A DNA stretch of 64,000 bases from Parasedimentitalea maritima (GCF_005771405.1 NZ_VAUA01000001.1:62001-126000), one strand, 5' to 3'; shown: positions 48,604 through 58,243, numbered from the stretch's first letter. The notes: a model not told the origin generated them from the sequence alone. Numbers and translations are program-made.

Positions 48604-50726
48604 AACCTGAACAGCAATATCCGAAGAATGCCTCCTCCTTACTGGGGGAGGTAAGACGCAGCCCGAGCTATCGTTCACGAAAAAAGTGGAAAAGGTGGGC
48701 GGTCGGATCTGCAATATTACTGCTTTTTCTCGTCTTCATTGGCAGTCATGCCTTTAATAGCTGGGTTGATCGTACCGAACTGCCAGTCACTTTGGCCGAA
48801 ACATCGACCGAGATCCGGGATCGCAATGGCGCATTGTTACGTGCTTACCCGGTTGGGACAGGTATATGGCGGTTGGCTGTACACCCTGATCAGGTGGATC
48901 CCGAATATCTGACGATGTTGGTCCGCTACGAAGACAAGCGATTCTGGTCACACTCTGGTGTGGATATCAGAGCGATGGCGCGGGCGGTTGGGCAAGCCGT
49001 GTGGAATGGTCGGGCTGTATCGGGGGGATCTACGCTGACTATGCAGGTGGCGCGGCTGCTAGAGGATGGCAGCACCGGACGCTGGTCAGGTAAGCTACGT
49101 CAAGCGCGTTTGGCACTGGCGTTGGAACGGCAACTGACTAAACAGCAGATTCTGACCCTCTATCTGACCCACGCGCCTTATGGCGGCAATCTGGAAGGTA
49201 TCCGCGCAGCGACGTTGGCCTGGTTTGGTAAAGAGCCGAACCGGCTAACGCCTTCTGAGTCAGCATTGTTGGTGGCCCTGCCACAATCGCCCGAGCGCCG
49301 TCGCCCCGACCGGGCGGTTGAGACTGCACAACGCGCGCGTGACAGGGTGCTGGTCCGTATGGCAGGTCAACAGGTGATCGACGACGAAGAGATGATGGTG
49401 GCACAGCGCGCACCAGTTCCACGCCAAATGTTGCCGTTTGCTCAATTGGCGCCACATCTGTCTGACCGGATGCGGGCCGAAGACCCGACAACGACGCAAA
49501 TTGATCTAACGGTTGACGCAGGTGTGCAGGAGCGCATGGAGCAGCTGTTGCACAATGCGGCCCAACAGGGCGGCGCACAGATGTCAGCGGCACTAATCGT
49601 GGCGGATGTCCAAACTGGAGATATCTTTGCCTCGGTTGGCTCGCCCGGCTACCGCGATGGAAGCCGGCTTGGCTATGTGGATATGACCCAGGCGCTGCGC
49701 TCTCCCGGATCTACTTTGAAACCTCTTATCTACGGGTTGGCCTTTGACCAGGGATTGGTCCATCCCGAAAGTCTCATCCATGACGGGCCAATTAACTTTG
49801 ACGGCTATGCGCCGCAGAATTTTGACGGCGAATTTCGCGGGGACCTGCGGGTGCGTGAGGCGCTGCAACAGTCGCGCAATATCCCGGTGGTGAAGCTGAC
49901 AAATGAATTAGGTGCACCCAGAATTATGGCGGCCTTGCGCAGGGCAGGTGCCGCGCCCAAACTCCCCGGAGGTGTACCGGGATTGGCCATTGCGTTGGGT
50001 GGGGTTGGAGTCAGCTTACAGGATTTGGTCCAGTTGTACGCTGGATTAGGTGCTGGAGGTCAGGGGCCAGTGTTGCGGTTGCGGCTTGACGCCGAGCTGC
50101 AAAATCAGGGTCGGTTAATCTCTGACGTGGCGGCTTGGCAGGTGATGGACATTCTACGCGGGTTGGCGCCACCACCGGGTGCGCGTGCAGGTGTGTTGGC
50201 CTATAAAACCGGGACATCTTATGGGCATCGTGATGCTTGGGCTTTGGGCTGGGATGGACGTCATGTGATTGGCGTTTGGATGGGGCGCGCCGATGGGACG
50301 CCGGTGCCGGGGGTGTTTGGTGGCGGTTTGGCCGCACCTGTGTTGTTTGAGGCTTTTGGCCGGTTGAAACCTGACTTTGAGCCGTTACCGCCGCCACCGC
50401 CCGCAACGCTGATTGTCAGTTCGGCGGAATTGCCGCAACCTCTACGTCGCTTTCGCCCCCGCACTGCGGCCTTTGAAGAACCAGCAGGTGCGCCGCAATT
50501 GTTGTTCCCTCCGAATGGAGCCCGACTGGCACTAGGGAATGCACCTTTGACTGTAAAGCTTCGAGGTGGCGCAGCCCCATTTCTGGTGCTGGCAAATGGG
50601 TTGCCGGTGACACAGGGGCAACATCAACGCGAGTTCGAAATCCCTAATCCTGGGCAGGGGTTTTCTGCATTGGTGGTGGTGGACAGTGAGGGCCAATCTG
50701 CCCGCACAACGGTGCGCGTGGAATAG
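48600..50726 (+). CDS. pbpC: Penicillin-binding protein 1C (bifunctional transglycosylase/transpeptidase)
   Basis: The 708-residue membrane-anchored enzyme has a short cytoplasmic N-terminus, one membrane segment (about 34-50), a transglycosylase domain with YEDKRFWSHSGVD and GGSTLTMQVARLL, and a transpeptidase domain with the SxxK motif STLK (Ser371-Lys374), SRN in QSRNIPVV and KTGT (536-539). A Pro-rich linker leads to the PBP1C C-terminal domain. The GTG start overlaps the macroglobulin stop, and a coupled pbpC-macroglobulin pair is a well-known bacterial arrangement. Confidence 0.95.
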   Translation: MKPEQQYPKNASSLLGEVRRSPSYRSRKKWKRWAVGSAILLLFLVFIGSHAFNSWVDRTELPVTLAETSTEIRDRNGALLRAYPVGTGIWRLAVHPDQVDPEYLTMLVRYEDKRFWSHSGVDIRAMARAVGQAVWNGRAVSGGSTLTMQVARLLEDGSTGRWSGKLRQARLALALERQLTKQQILTLYLTHAPYGGNLEGIRAATLAWFGKEPNRLTPSESALLVALPQSPERRRPDRAVETAQRARDRVLVRMAGQQVIDDEEMMVAQRAPVPRQMLPFAQLAPHLSDRMRAEDPTTTQIDLTVDAGVQERMEQLLHNAAQQGGAQMSAALIVADVQTGDIFASVGSPGYRDGSRLGYVDMTQALRSPGSTLKPLIYGLAFDQGLVHPESLIHDGPINFDGYAPQNFDGEFRGDLRVREALQQSRNIPVVKLTNELGAPRIMAALRRAGAAPKLPGGVPGLAIALGGVGVSLQDLVQLYAGLGAGGQGPVLRLRLDAELQNQGRLISDVAAWQVMDILRGLAPPPGARAGVLAYKTGTSYGHRDAWALGWDGRHVIGVWMGRADGTPVPGVFGGGLAAPVLFEAFGRLKPDFEPLPPPPPATLIVSSAELPQPLRRFRPRTAAFEEPAGAPQLLFPPNGARLALGNAPLTVKLRGGAAPFLVLANGLPVTQGQHQREFEIPNPGQGFSALVVVDSEGQSARTTVRVE

Positions 50727-50750
50727 CTCCGTCAAGCTAGTATTGATGGT

Positions 50751-50880
50751 CTCCCGTATTCGCGCAAGCCACCGGCTGGTGCCGGTACCCCTTGCGGACT
50801 TGGGCGTAGCGCCGCGCGATGCGCGGCGCTACGCCCAACGGGAGGTCAGCCTCCGATAGGAGGTGAGCGACGGGCGGGAG
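50751..50880. repeat. Inverted pair of a structured intergenic repeat
   Basis: The gap between convergent pbpC and the membrane-protein gene is almost entirely structured. A perfect 18-base-pair stem with a three-base loop occupies 50800-50838. Each arm (TTGGGCGTAGC...) ends a half-element whose outer ends are CTCCCG (50751-50756) and its complement (50875-50880). The left half holds ACCGGC-TGGT-GCCGGT (50771-50786) nested in GCAAG/CTTGC. The right half, read on the minus strand, holds CTCCCGCCCGTC, then ACCTCC-TATC-GGAGG, then CCGTTGGGCGTAGC. The right half is repeated with identical spacing at 59932. Confidence 0.8.
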
Positions 50881-50895
50881 TGGTGGGTTTGAAAA

Positions 50896-52938
50896 TCACC
50901 GCCGACCTTCGCGCATCCAGGCAACCGTGATGAAGAAAGATGCCAGCAATAGCACTAGCCACGGTGGCATCAATTGTGATTGCACTACCGACAATGTTTC
51001 ATAGGCATCGCGTGGCGTTAATCCGATCCAGCCCCTTCCGGCTGCGGGTCGTCCGGCGCGGACGTTGCGCAGAACAGGAACGCCATCTTGCAGTCGCAAT
51101 AGACCACCACGTGTGGGTTTGATCACGGGCTGCAAGACGTCTGTCGTGGCCATGGTTTCCTCGAACTCGCGTGGAGCAGCGGGGCCCAGACCAATGACGG
51201 CGGATTGGTTTCCCTCGCTGAGCCGATACAGGCCGATTTCAGGCCCTTCAAAACCGGTCTCCCATAGCCCCGGAATACGTTCGGCCAGGGTAAGTTCTAC
51301 GGTGGCGCCGTCGGGTTGGGTGACGGTGACCGGGCCGATGGTGTCGTCCAGCGTTCGGCGTAGGATGCGCATACGTTGACCCGTGGCCTCGGCCCAGAGT
51401 GCTTCCTCTTCCAGCTCCGGTTCTTTCATCATCCAGTGTGCCAGCCGACGCAGTAATTCCAGTTGCGGCCCGCCGCCTTCGTAGCCACGGCTCCAGAGCC
51501 AGGCATGATCTGATCCCAATAAGGCAACCCGACCTTCACCCACTCGGTTCAGCACCAGCAATGGGCGATCTTCCAAGCCAGACATCACTACATGACCCTG
51601 TGGCTGATCTATCTCAATTTGACGCAACCAGCGCCCCCAAGTGCTGACGTCGCCCAGATCAGCGGTCACGGGATGTCGTTGTCCAAGATCGGTCACGGAA
51701 GGCTGATAGGGAAGCTCAATAACCCGCGCGGTTGGGCGTGCAGGAAGGACGGTGGATAGGGGGGAGCGATAGATGCTGTCGGCAGTGGCGAAATCGGGCC
51801 CGGCGGCCACCAAAACAGCGCCCCCCTTGGCCACGTAATCGGCGACATTGTCCAGATAGATCGCGGGCAATATTCCGCGCCGCTGATAACGATCAAAAAT
51901 GATCAGGTCAAAATCGTCGATCTTTTCCAGAAACAGCTCGCGAGTGGGGAAAGCGATCAGAGACAGCTCGTCCACCGGCACCCCATCTTGTTTTTCGGGA
52001 GGGCGCAAAATGGTGAAATGGACCAGATCCACAGCACTGTCGGATTTGAGAAGATTACGCCAAGTGCGGCTACCGGGATGGGGTTCACCTGACACAAGCA
52101 AAACGCGCAGCCGGTCACGCACTCCGTTGATCTGTACCAGCGCAGTGTTGTTTCGCCCGGTCAGCTCGCCTGCTTCTTCGGGTACCGTAAACTGAATGAC
52201 GTTGCGCCCCCCGTGGGGCAGAGTCAGCGGTAGATCAATGTCGGTGCCAATCGGCAAAGTAAATCGTTGCGGGGGAGCCCCGTCGATTGAGATTTCTAAA
52301 GGTGCCAGAGGCGTGTTTTCTGGTGCGGCGCCCTGATCCTCGATGCGCAGGGTCAGGGTTACAGGTTCCCCGATGATCGCAAACCCCGGTGCGTTTCGGA
52401 CAATCAGGCGGCGGTCCCAATCAGTTTCTTTGCCGGTCATCAACAGGTGCAGTGGCGCAGGTAGGGTTGGCGCATTTTGAACATCGTGAACCTGACCATC
52501 CGACAGCGCAATGATGCCCGCGATCCGTGCGCGGGGTTCTTCGGCCAAAGCTTCGGAGATTGCGGTCATTAGCTGCGAGCCGGTATCTCCTTCGCCGTCG
52601 GCGAGCGAGATCCAGCGGGTCTCGGTATTAGGGCGATCTGTCAGGTGTTCGGTCAGTTCCTGCTTGGTAACTGCCAGTTGTGTTGAACGATCTGAGAGTT
52701 GGTTGCTGGCCGTTTCATCCGTAACCACGAGAACGATATCGCTCAGCGGCGCACGATCCTCGACCTGATAGACAGGTCCCGACAGCGCGGCGAGCAGAAC
52801 CAAAGCAGACAGGCCGCGAAGCGCCCAACCGGACAATCCCCGCCACAGGGCTGCCGCGATGCTGAGCAGCGTAATTGCAGCAAGTGTCCAGATTACCACC
52901 CAAGGGACCAGCGGATCAAAAAGGATTGTCTGTGTCAT
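50896..52938 (-). CDS. Large membrane protein of MoxR-DUF58 operon (GATase-like/BatB-like)
   Basis: The 680-residue protein has two N-terminal membrane helices (about 10-28 and 35-55) and one near the C-terminus (LVLLLASFFITVAWM). Between them lie a vWA-like segment (DIVLVVTDETAS, IAGIIALSDGQVHD), an Ig-like stretch and a class I glutamine-amidotransferase-like region (LRVLLVSGEPHPGSRTWR, DLIIFDRYQ, GGAVLVAAGPDFA, GEGRVALLGSDHAWLWSRG). Related roseobacter proteins are annotated glutamine amidotransferase or hypothetical. Its start overlaps the DUF4159 gene (ATGA), and it is the last gene of the operon. Function is unknown but tied to the MoxR complex. Confidence 0.78.
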   Translation of the reverse strand: MTQTILFDPLVPWVVIWTLAAITLLSIAAALWRGLSGWALRGLSALVLLAALSGPVYQVEDRAPLSDIVLVVTDETASNQLSDRSTQLAVTKQELTEHLTDRPNTETRWISLADGEGDTGSQLMTAISEALAEEPRARIAGIIALSDGQVHDVQNAPTLPAPLHLLMTGKETDWDRRLIVRNAPGFAIIGEPVTLTLRIEDQGAAPENTPLAPLEISIDGAPPQRFTLPIGTDIDLPLTLPHGGRNVIQFTVPEEAGELTGRNNTALVQINGVRDRLRVLLVSGEPHPGSRTWRNLLKSDSAVDLVHFTILRPPEKQDGVPVDELSLIAFPTRELFLEKIDDFDLIIFDRYQRRGILPAIYLDNVADYVAKGGAVLVAAGPDFATADSIYRSPLSTVLPARPTARVIELPYQPSVTDLGQRHPVTADLGDVSTWGRWLRQIEIDQPQGHVVMSGLEDRPLLVLNRVGEGRVALLGSDHAWLWSRGYEGGGPQLELLRRLAHWMMKEPELEEEALWAEATGQRMRILRRTLDDTIGPVTVTQPDGATVELTLAERIPGLWETGFEGPEIGLYRLSEGNQSAVIGLGPAAPREFEETMATTDVLQPVIKPTRGGLLRLQDGVPVLRNVRAGRPAAGRGWIGLTPRDAYETLSVVQSQLMPPWLVLLLASFFITVAWMREGRR

Positions 52939-55706
52939 TGTCCCAACCTGTCCAGCAGTGCAGGCACATGCACCTGATCGGATTTATAGTTGCCGGTCAG
53001 CACATGCATCACCAGATTGACACCAAAGCGATAGGCCAGCTCGCGCTGACGTTCACCGGCAAAACCACGTCCCACCGGCAACAGTGGTCGCCCGTTACCG
53101 TCTACCGCCCAGGCCGCACCCCAGTCATTGCCGCCGATCACTACCGGTGTCACCCCGTCGTTAAGATTGCGAAATGGCATGCCTTCTATCTGTTCCGCAT
53201 CAGCTGGTGCAGCTTCGACCCAAAGCTCGCCCCGCTGGTGACGGCCGGGAAAGTCCTGCAGTAGATAAAAGGCGCGGGTCAGCACATGATCTGCCGGCAA
53301 AGGTTCCAGAGGCGGAATATCCAATGGGCGTGCCAGTTGTTGCAGTTTGCGGGCGTTGGGGCTGTTGGCACCTGATCCGGCAAGGTTTGCATCCCGCGTG
53401 TCGAACAACACCATACCGCCGGCGCGAAGGTAAGCGTTCAGCTTGGCATAGGCCTCGACGGAGGGGATTGGCTGATCGGTAGTGATTGGCCAATACAGTA
53501 ACGGATAGTAGGCAAGCTCGTCGCGTTCCAGATTTACCCCTACCGGTTCTGAAGGTTCGATTGATGTCCGAAATCTCAATGTGCTGGACAGCCCGCGTAA
53601 CCCGTCGTGGGCAATTCCATCCACCTGATCAACTCCGGTCAACACATGTGCCAGTGCAAGCTCAGAGCTGAGGCCTAGCAGACCCTGATCCTGTTGTGCC
53701 TGTGCCTGATACGCTGGAAGGCCCAGTCCGCCAGCTAGGACAAGGACTAAGATCATGGCGGCGCTGCGCGATCGATGCAACAGGCCGGAAACCAACAATG
53801 ATGCCGCCACATCCAGCGCCAGAAAAACCAATGCCAAGCTTAGCAATATTCCACCCAAAGCCCGTTCCGGAGCCGCAACTGTTCCGATAACCGGCACACC
53901 TGCGGGCCAGGCCGAAGGACGCAAAACATCATCGGATCGTAGCACATTCCGCGCCAGTTTCCGGCTACCGCTGTCATAAAGCCCTGGACGCAGATCAGGA
54001 CCGACAAGCTCAGTCATCAATTTTGGTCCGTCCACCCCTGACAGGGTACCTGCGTCGCTGAGACGGCCAAATCCATCCAGAATACCAATTGGCGTCCAGG
54101 TTGTTCCTTCCATCTCAGCAAGGCTTGGGGGTTTCGCAGCGGTTGAAACAGCCAGCCGTTCCAACATGTCAACAAATAAGCCTGAGAGAGGCAGGGTGGT
54201 CCATTCGGCATTGGCCGTGACGTGGAACAGGACAATCTGACCTTGTCCCAGTGTCTTGCGGGTGACCAACGGGGTGCCATCACCCAATTCGGCAATCACC
54301 CGTGCTGCCAGATTCGGGTCCGGTTGGGCCATGACCTGAGCGCTGACTGTAACTTCGTCGGGGATGGCCAAACCATGAAAAGGAGAATCCTCGACGAAGG
54401 GAGCCAAGGTTTTGGGTTCGCCCCAACTCATTGCGCCACCGAGGCTGCGGCCACCGCTACGCAGCCGTACGGGCATCAGAGGGTGCTCTTCCGAGCGAGA
54501 AATGTCGCTGGCCGCAAGCCGAGGTCCGGCAAACCGCAACAGCATGCCGCCCTGTTCAACCCAGTCAGTGAGTTTTTGTTCTTCATCCGACGCCAGCTGT
54601 GCCACATCTGCTAATATGATTACATCAGGGTTGGCGGGCAGCAGATCGCCCAATGCGCCTTCGTACAGTTCAGAAGTGGGGGCCAGAGCCTGACGCAGGT
54701 AATGCAGCGGTGACAGTAATACCAATCCCTCGTTGTCAGTCTGCGACGAAATCAGTGCAACTTCGCGTCGGCGCAGGCTGTCGTCGGTCAGGGCGACCAT
54801 ACCAGCGGATCGCGCGCCTTTCAGTTCAAACCGGGTAATGCGGGCGCGTAGCTCTGAGGGCAGGATCAACTTGGCCGAGGCAGTTTCTGCGTCCGGGGAA
54901 AACTCTGCGGTGGCAGAGGCGAGTACTCTCTTGGTTCCGCCGGGATCACGCCCCTGAGCTAGAACCGTGATTTGCTCAGCCGAGCCGGGTGTACTGCGGA
55001 TAACCTGCAATTCGATGGCGCCATCGGCAAATTTTGCAGGCAGCAGCCCCAGTGTATTTATGGCGGTTTGATATATCTTCAGCTCGCCACGATCGCGCAG
55101 GGTTGCTGTCAGTTGGTCGCGATTGGAGTAGTCTAACCCGTCGCTAAACCACAGGGTGTCAAATTCAACCTCGCTCGCGACGATGTAATCCAGTGTAGCA
55201 GTGATCTGGTCTGGACTTGGCTGCCAGGGTTGCGGCAACAGACCTGCCACCTGCTTGCGCCAGACATCAGCTGACAGGAACTGCAGCGGCTCAGGCATCG
55301 TCAGCCGTATCACTGCCACGGTGCGCCCGGCACGGCCTGCTTCGTTTAGCTGCGCAGTAATCTGGTCACTGGTCTGGGTCCAGTGATCGGCGCCTGCCCA
55401 GCTGGCATCTAACACCAGCAACAGTGGTCCGTTACCCGTATTGCCCTGTGTGGGGTTCAACACAGGTCCTGACAACCCGATGATAGCTGCCGCAACCGCC
55501 AGCAAACGCAAAAGTAACAACCACCAGGGAGTGCGGTCTGACAGGCTGTCGTCATCATTCAGCCCCAACAAAAGCGTCACAGCCGGGAATACCCGACGCA
55601 CTGGTGTAGGTGGCACGGCCCGTAGCAACAACCACAAGATAGGCAGTGCTAGCAATCCCAGCAAAAGCCAGGGCGTGGTAAATCCAATGCCTGCCAATGT
55701 GGTCAT
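52935..55706 (-). CDS. DUF4159/BatA-domain membrane protein
   Basis: The 923-residue protein begins with a BatA-like N-terminal domain with two membrane helices (residues 8-26 and 57-76; GFTTPWLLLGLLALPILWLL). A vWA-like segment (LLLVLDASWAGADHW) follows, then a long extracytoplasmic region, two helices near 655-700, and a C-terminal DUF4159 domain (ERDELAYYPLLYWPIT; YLRAGGMVLFDTRD; LTRAFYLLQDFPG). Such proteins accompany MoxR ATPases and DUF58 proteins in many alphaproteobacteria; the function is undetermined. The ATG at 55706 overlaps the DUF58 stop; the longer frame is rejected. Confidence 0.85.
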   Translation of the reverse strand: MTTLAGIGFTTPWLLLGLLALPILWLLLRAVPPTPVRRVFPAVTLLLGLNDDDSLSDRTPWWLLLLRLLAVAAAIIGLSGPVLNPTQGNTGNGPLLLVLDASWAGADHWTQTSDQITAQLNEAGRAGRTVAVIRLTMPEPLQFLSADVWRKQVAGLLPQPWQPSPDQITATLDYIVASEVEFDTLWFSDGLDYSNRDQLTATLRDRGELKIYQTAINTLGLLPAKFADGAIELQVIRSTPGSAEQITVLAQGRDPGGTKRVLASATAEFSPDAETASAKLILPSELRARITRFELKGARSAGMVALTDDSLRRREVALISSQTDNEGLVLLSPLHYLRQALAPTSELYEGALGDLLPANPDVIILADVAQLASDEEQKLTDWVEQGGMLLRFAGPRLAASDISRSEEHPLMPVRLRSGGRSLGGAMSWGEPKTLAPFVEDSPFHGLAIPDEVTVSAQVMAQPDPNLAARVIAELGDGTPLVTRKTLGQGQIVLFHVTANAEWTTLPLSGLFVDMLERLAVSTAAKPPSLAEMEGTTWTPIGILDGFGRLSDAGTLSGVDGPKLMTELVGPDLRPGLYDSGSRKLARNVLRSDDVLRPSAWPAGVPVIGTVAAPERALGGILLSLALVFLALDVAASLLVSGLLHRSRSAAMILVLVLAGGLGLPAYQAQAQQDQGLLGLSSELALAHVLTGVDQVDGIAHDGLRGLSSTLRFRTSIEPSEPVGVNLERDELAYYPLLYWPITTDQPIPSVEAYAKLNAYLRAGGMVLFDTRDANLAGSGANSPNARKLQQLARPLDIPPLEPLPADHVLTRAFYLLQDFPGRHQRGELWVEAAPADAEQIEGMPFRNLNDGVTPVVIGGNDWGAAWAVDGNGRPLLPVGRGFAGERQRELAYRFGVNLVMHVLTGNYKSDQVHVPALLDRLGQ

Positions 55707-56593
55707 GAGGTTGAGTTCTCCAGTGCATGATACAGCCATAGCAGCGCTGTCTGAGCGCTGTCGCCGGTGTGATGCAGCCCCATCCGCCATCCAGTAGCCC
55801 GGCACAGTTGATCGAGTGCATCGCGACGTTCTGCCAGGCGTTCAAGATAACGATCCCGCAATGCCGAGGCCTTGAGCGTTTCATGTCGCAGCTGACCTGT
55901 GACGCTTTCAAAAACTGTGCGACCGGTGAAGGGAAACTGCTCTTCACTGGGGTCTAATATCTGCAGCAATACCCCGCGCAATCCGCGATCTGCTGCCTTG
56001 GTAAGGGCCAGTTGCAATTCGTCAAAGGGGCCAAGAAAATCAGAGATGAACAATCCGCGTGCATGTGGGATCATCGCGTGGTGCTCAGGCGGGGCGTAAT
56101 CGGTACTGTCGTCGTGGCTTAGGGCCTCAGCCAGACGCAGGATCTGCATATTACCACTGCGCGGCGGCAGCGTGGTCCCCGTCAACCCAACCCGTTCACC
56201 TGCGCGCACCATCAGGATAGACGCGGCCAGCGCCAGCTTGCGGGCCCGGTCAATTTTCTGTGGCAGATCGGGGTTTGATGCAAAGCGCATTGAACCACCC
56301 TGATCCACCCAGATGTGTACGGTCTGGGCGATCTGCCATTCGCGTTCACGGATGAATTGCTGATCACCCCGTGCCGAACGGCGGTGGTCGACCAGACGAC
56401 GGCTGTCGCCCGGCTGGGCTGGGCGGTATTGCCAGAAGTCATCACCCATTCCAGCGCGCCTGCGACCATGTTCGCCCAATAGCACCGATCCAGCCAACTG
56501 TTCAGCCTGCACCAACAAAGGTGGCAAGCTGTCGGCTTCGACCTCAGCGCGATGTCTGAGGTCGGTGGCGTTGGAGGCGGCGGTGGTGGTCAC
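55703..56593 (-). CDS. DUF58 domain-containing protein
   Basis: The 296-residue protein holds the DUF58 signature DDFWQYRPAQPGDSRRLVDHRRSA (about 52-75, here with its family D-x-R core) followed by a vWA-like fold (HIWVDQGGSMRFAS). The MIDAS pattern DxGGS replaces DxSxS. DUF58 proteins pair with MoxR ATPases and may act as their substrate adaptors. It overlaps both neighbours by four bases, giving strict coupling. The first 30 residues have no obvious domain. Confidence 0.9.
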   Translation of the reverse strand: MTTTAASNATDLRHRAEVEADSLPPLLVQAEQLAGSVLLGEHGRRRAGMGDDFWQYRPAQPGDSRRLVDHRRSARGDQQFIREREWQIAQTVHIWVDQGGSMRFASNPDLPQKIDRARKLALAASILMVRAGERVGLTGTTLPPRSGNMQILRLAEALSHDDSTDYAPPEHHAMIPHARGLFISDFLGPFDELQLALTKAADRGLRGVLLQILDPSEEQFPFTGRTVFESVTGQLRHETLKASALRDRYLERLAERRDALDQLCRATGWRMGLHHTGDSAQTALLWLYHALENSTS

Positions 56594-57597
56594 GCTGCCG
56601 CCTTGGCCCGGGTCAGTGAGGTGACAGTGTCTTTGATCAGGTCGGCCAAACTGTCACCGCGTGCACGGGCGGCAAAATTCAGCGCCATCCGATGGCTGAG
56701 AACGGGGTGTGCCATGTCAATTACATCTTCGGCGCTGGGCACCAGATGGCCCTGCAAAACAGCGCGTGCGCGCACTGCCAGCATCAACGCCTGTGCTGCG
56801 CGTGGTCCCGGCCCCCAAGCAACAGTCTGTGCGACCTGTTCCGAGGCGCCGGGTTCGTCCGGGCGGAAGGCACGAACAAGATCAAGGATCAGTTCAACAA
56901 TTGACTCGCCCACAGGCATCCTGCGCAGCAGGGTTTGTGCGGCAATCAGTTCATCCCCTGTGAACACCTGCACCGCCTTGGTGTCGATGGTGCCGGTGGT
57001 AGCCAACAGGATTTCACGTTCGGTATCTCGGTTGGGGTAATCCACGTCGATCTTTAGCAAGAACCGGTCCAGCTGGGCCTCGGGCAGGGGATAGGTGCCC
57101 TCTTGTTCAATTGGGTTTTGGGTGGCCAACACATGGAAAGGTGCGCCAAGAGGCCGGTCTTCACCAGCGACAGTGACGGTTTTCTCCTGCATTGCCTGTA
57201 ACAATGCCGACTGGGTGCGCGGGCTGGCGCGGTTAATCTCGTCCGCCATCAGCAACTGACAAAACACCGGGCCGGGCACAAATCGGAACGACCGGTGGCC
57301 ATCTGTGTCGGTATCCAGCACCTCAGAGCCAAGGATGTCGGCGGGCATCAGGTCAGGTGTGAATTGAATGCGGTTGCCATCCAGACCCATCACTGTGGAC
57401 AAAGTTTCCACCAGTAAAGTCTTGCCCAGACCGGGCAATCCGATCAGCAGGCCATGGCCACCGCAGAGCAATGTGCTGAGCGTCAGATCCACCACCCGTT
57501 CCTGGCCTATGAATTGCCGGGTGATCGAATCCCGTGCCTGTTGCAGCTTCTTTTGCAGAGCTTCAATTTCGATCAGCAGGTCATCGGGTTCGGACAT
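56590..57597 (-). CDS. MoxR-family AAA+ ATPase
   Basis: The 335-residue ATPase has the MoxR motifs: Walker A GLPGLGKTLLVETL (about 53-66), Walker B LLMADEINRASPRTQ (about 116-130), sensor region LATQNPIEQEGTYPLPEAQLDRF, and the C-terminal lid. MoxR proteins act as chaperone-like ATPases for vWA-domain partners; those partners are the three genes downstream. The ATG at 57597 follows GGGGA; the frame upstream of it lies in DUF1285 and is not family-like. It is divergent from the DUF1285 gene with a 64-base gap. Confidence 0.95.
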   Translation of the reverse strand: MSEPDDLLIEIEALQKKLQQARDSITRQFIGQERVVDLTLSTLLCGGHGLLIGLPGLGKTLLVETLSTVMGLDGNRIQFTPDLMPADILGSEVLDTDTDGHRSFRFVPGPVFCQLLMADEINRASPRTQSALLQAMQEKTVTVAGEDRPLGAPFHVLATQNPIEQEGTYPLPEAQLDRFLLKIDVDYPNRDTEREILLATTGTIDTKAVQVFTGDELIAAQTLLRRMPVGESIVELILDLVRAFRPDEPGASEQVAQTVAWGPGPRAAQALMLAVRARAVLQGHLVPSAEDVIDMAHPVLSHRMALNFAARARGDSLADLIKDTVTSLTRAKAAA

Positions 57598-57661
57598 GAC
57601 ATTCCCCTTGTCGCGGATATATGGTGTCACTGTATCGTGCTGAGGGGAAATGGCAAAAGTA

Positions 57662-58243
57662 ATGAGCAAACAAAAAGACGTGAGTCCATCCGCCGAAGGC
57701 ATCGCCGCATCGGTTAAAGCTGTCAAGAATGGTGGATTACCGCCTGTGCACCTGTGGAATCCGCCGTTTTGCGGCGATCTGGACATGCGGATTGCGCGCG
57801 ATGGCACTTGGTTTTACCTTGGTACTCCGATCGGTCGCTTCGAATTGGTCAAACTGTTCTCGTCGATTCTAAAACGTGAAGACGGCAAATACTTCCTTGT
57901 CACTCCGGTTGAGAAGGTCGGCATCACCGTTGATGACGCCCCATTTGTAGCTGTGGATTTCGAAAGCAGTGGCAATGGTGATCAGCAGGTTTTGACATTC
58001 GAAACTCATGTTGGTGACAGAGCTGTCGCAGGGGCAGATCACCCGATCCGCGTAGTGCGTGATTCTGAAACTGGTGAACCGTCACCATATGTGTTGATCC
58101 GCGCAGACCTTGAGGCGTTGATAGATCGCAAAAGTTTTTACCGGTTGGTGGATCTAGGCGCACATCATGAAGGCTGGTTTGGGCTCTGGTCTTCAGGAGA
58201 GTTTTTCCCGGTGATTCCTTCAGCAGACCTGGAAGGCATTTAG
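57662..58243 (+). CDS. DUF1285 domain-containing protein
   Basis: The 193-residue protein has the DUF1285 core GLPPVHLWNPPFCGDLDMRIARDGTWFYLGTPIGR and a C-terminal RADLEALIDRKSFYRLVDL segment. Function is unknown; it may be a PH-like or nucleic-acid-associated fold. In related genomes it is often divergent from the MoxR operon, as here. An in-frame ATG at 57650 is only two bases from AGGGG, too close for good initiation, so the ATG at 57662 (MSKQKDVSPSAEG) is preferred with low certainty. Confidence 0.88.
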   Translation: MSKQKDVSPSAEGIAASVKAVKNGGLPPVHLWNPPFCGDLDMRIARDGTWFYLGTPIGRFELVKLFSSILKREDGKYFLVTPVEKVGITVDDAPFVAVDFESSGNGDQQVLTFETHVGDRAVAGADHPIRVVRDSETGEPSPYVLIRADLEALIDRKSFYRLVDLGAHHEGWFGLWSSGEFFPVIPSADLEGI

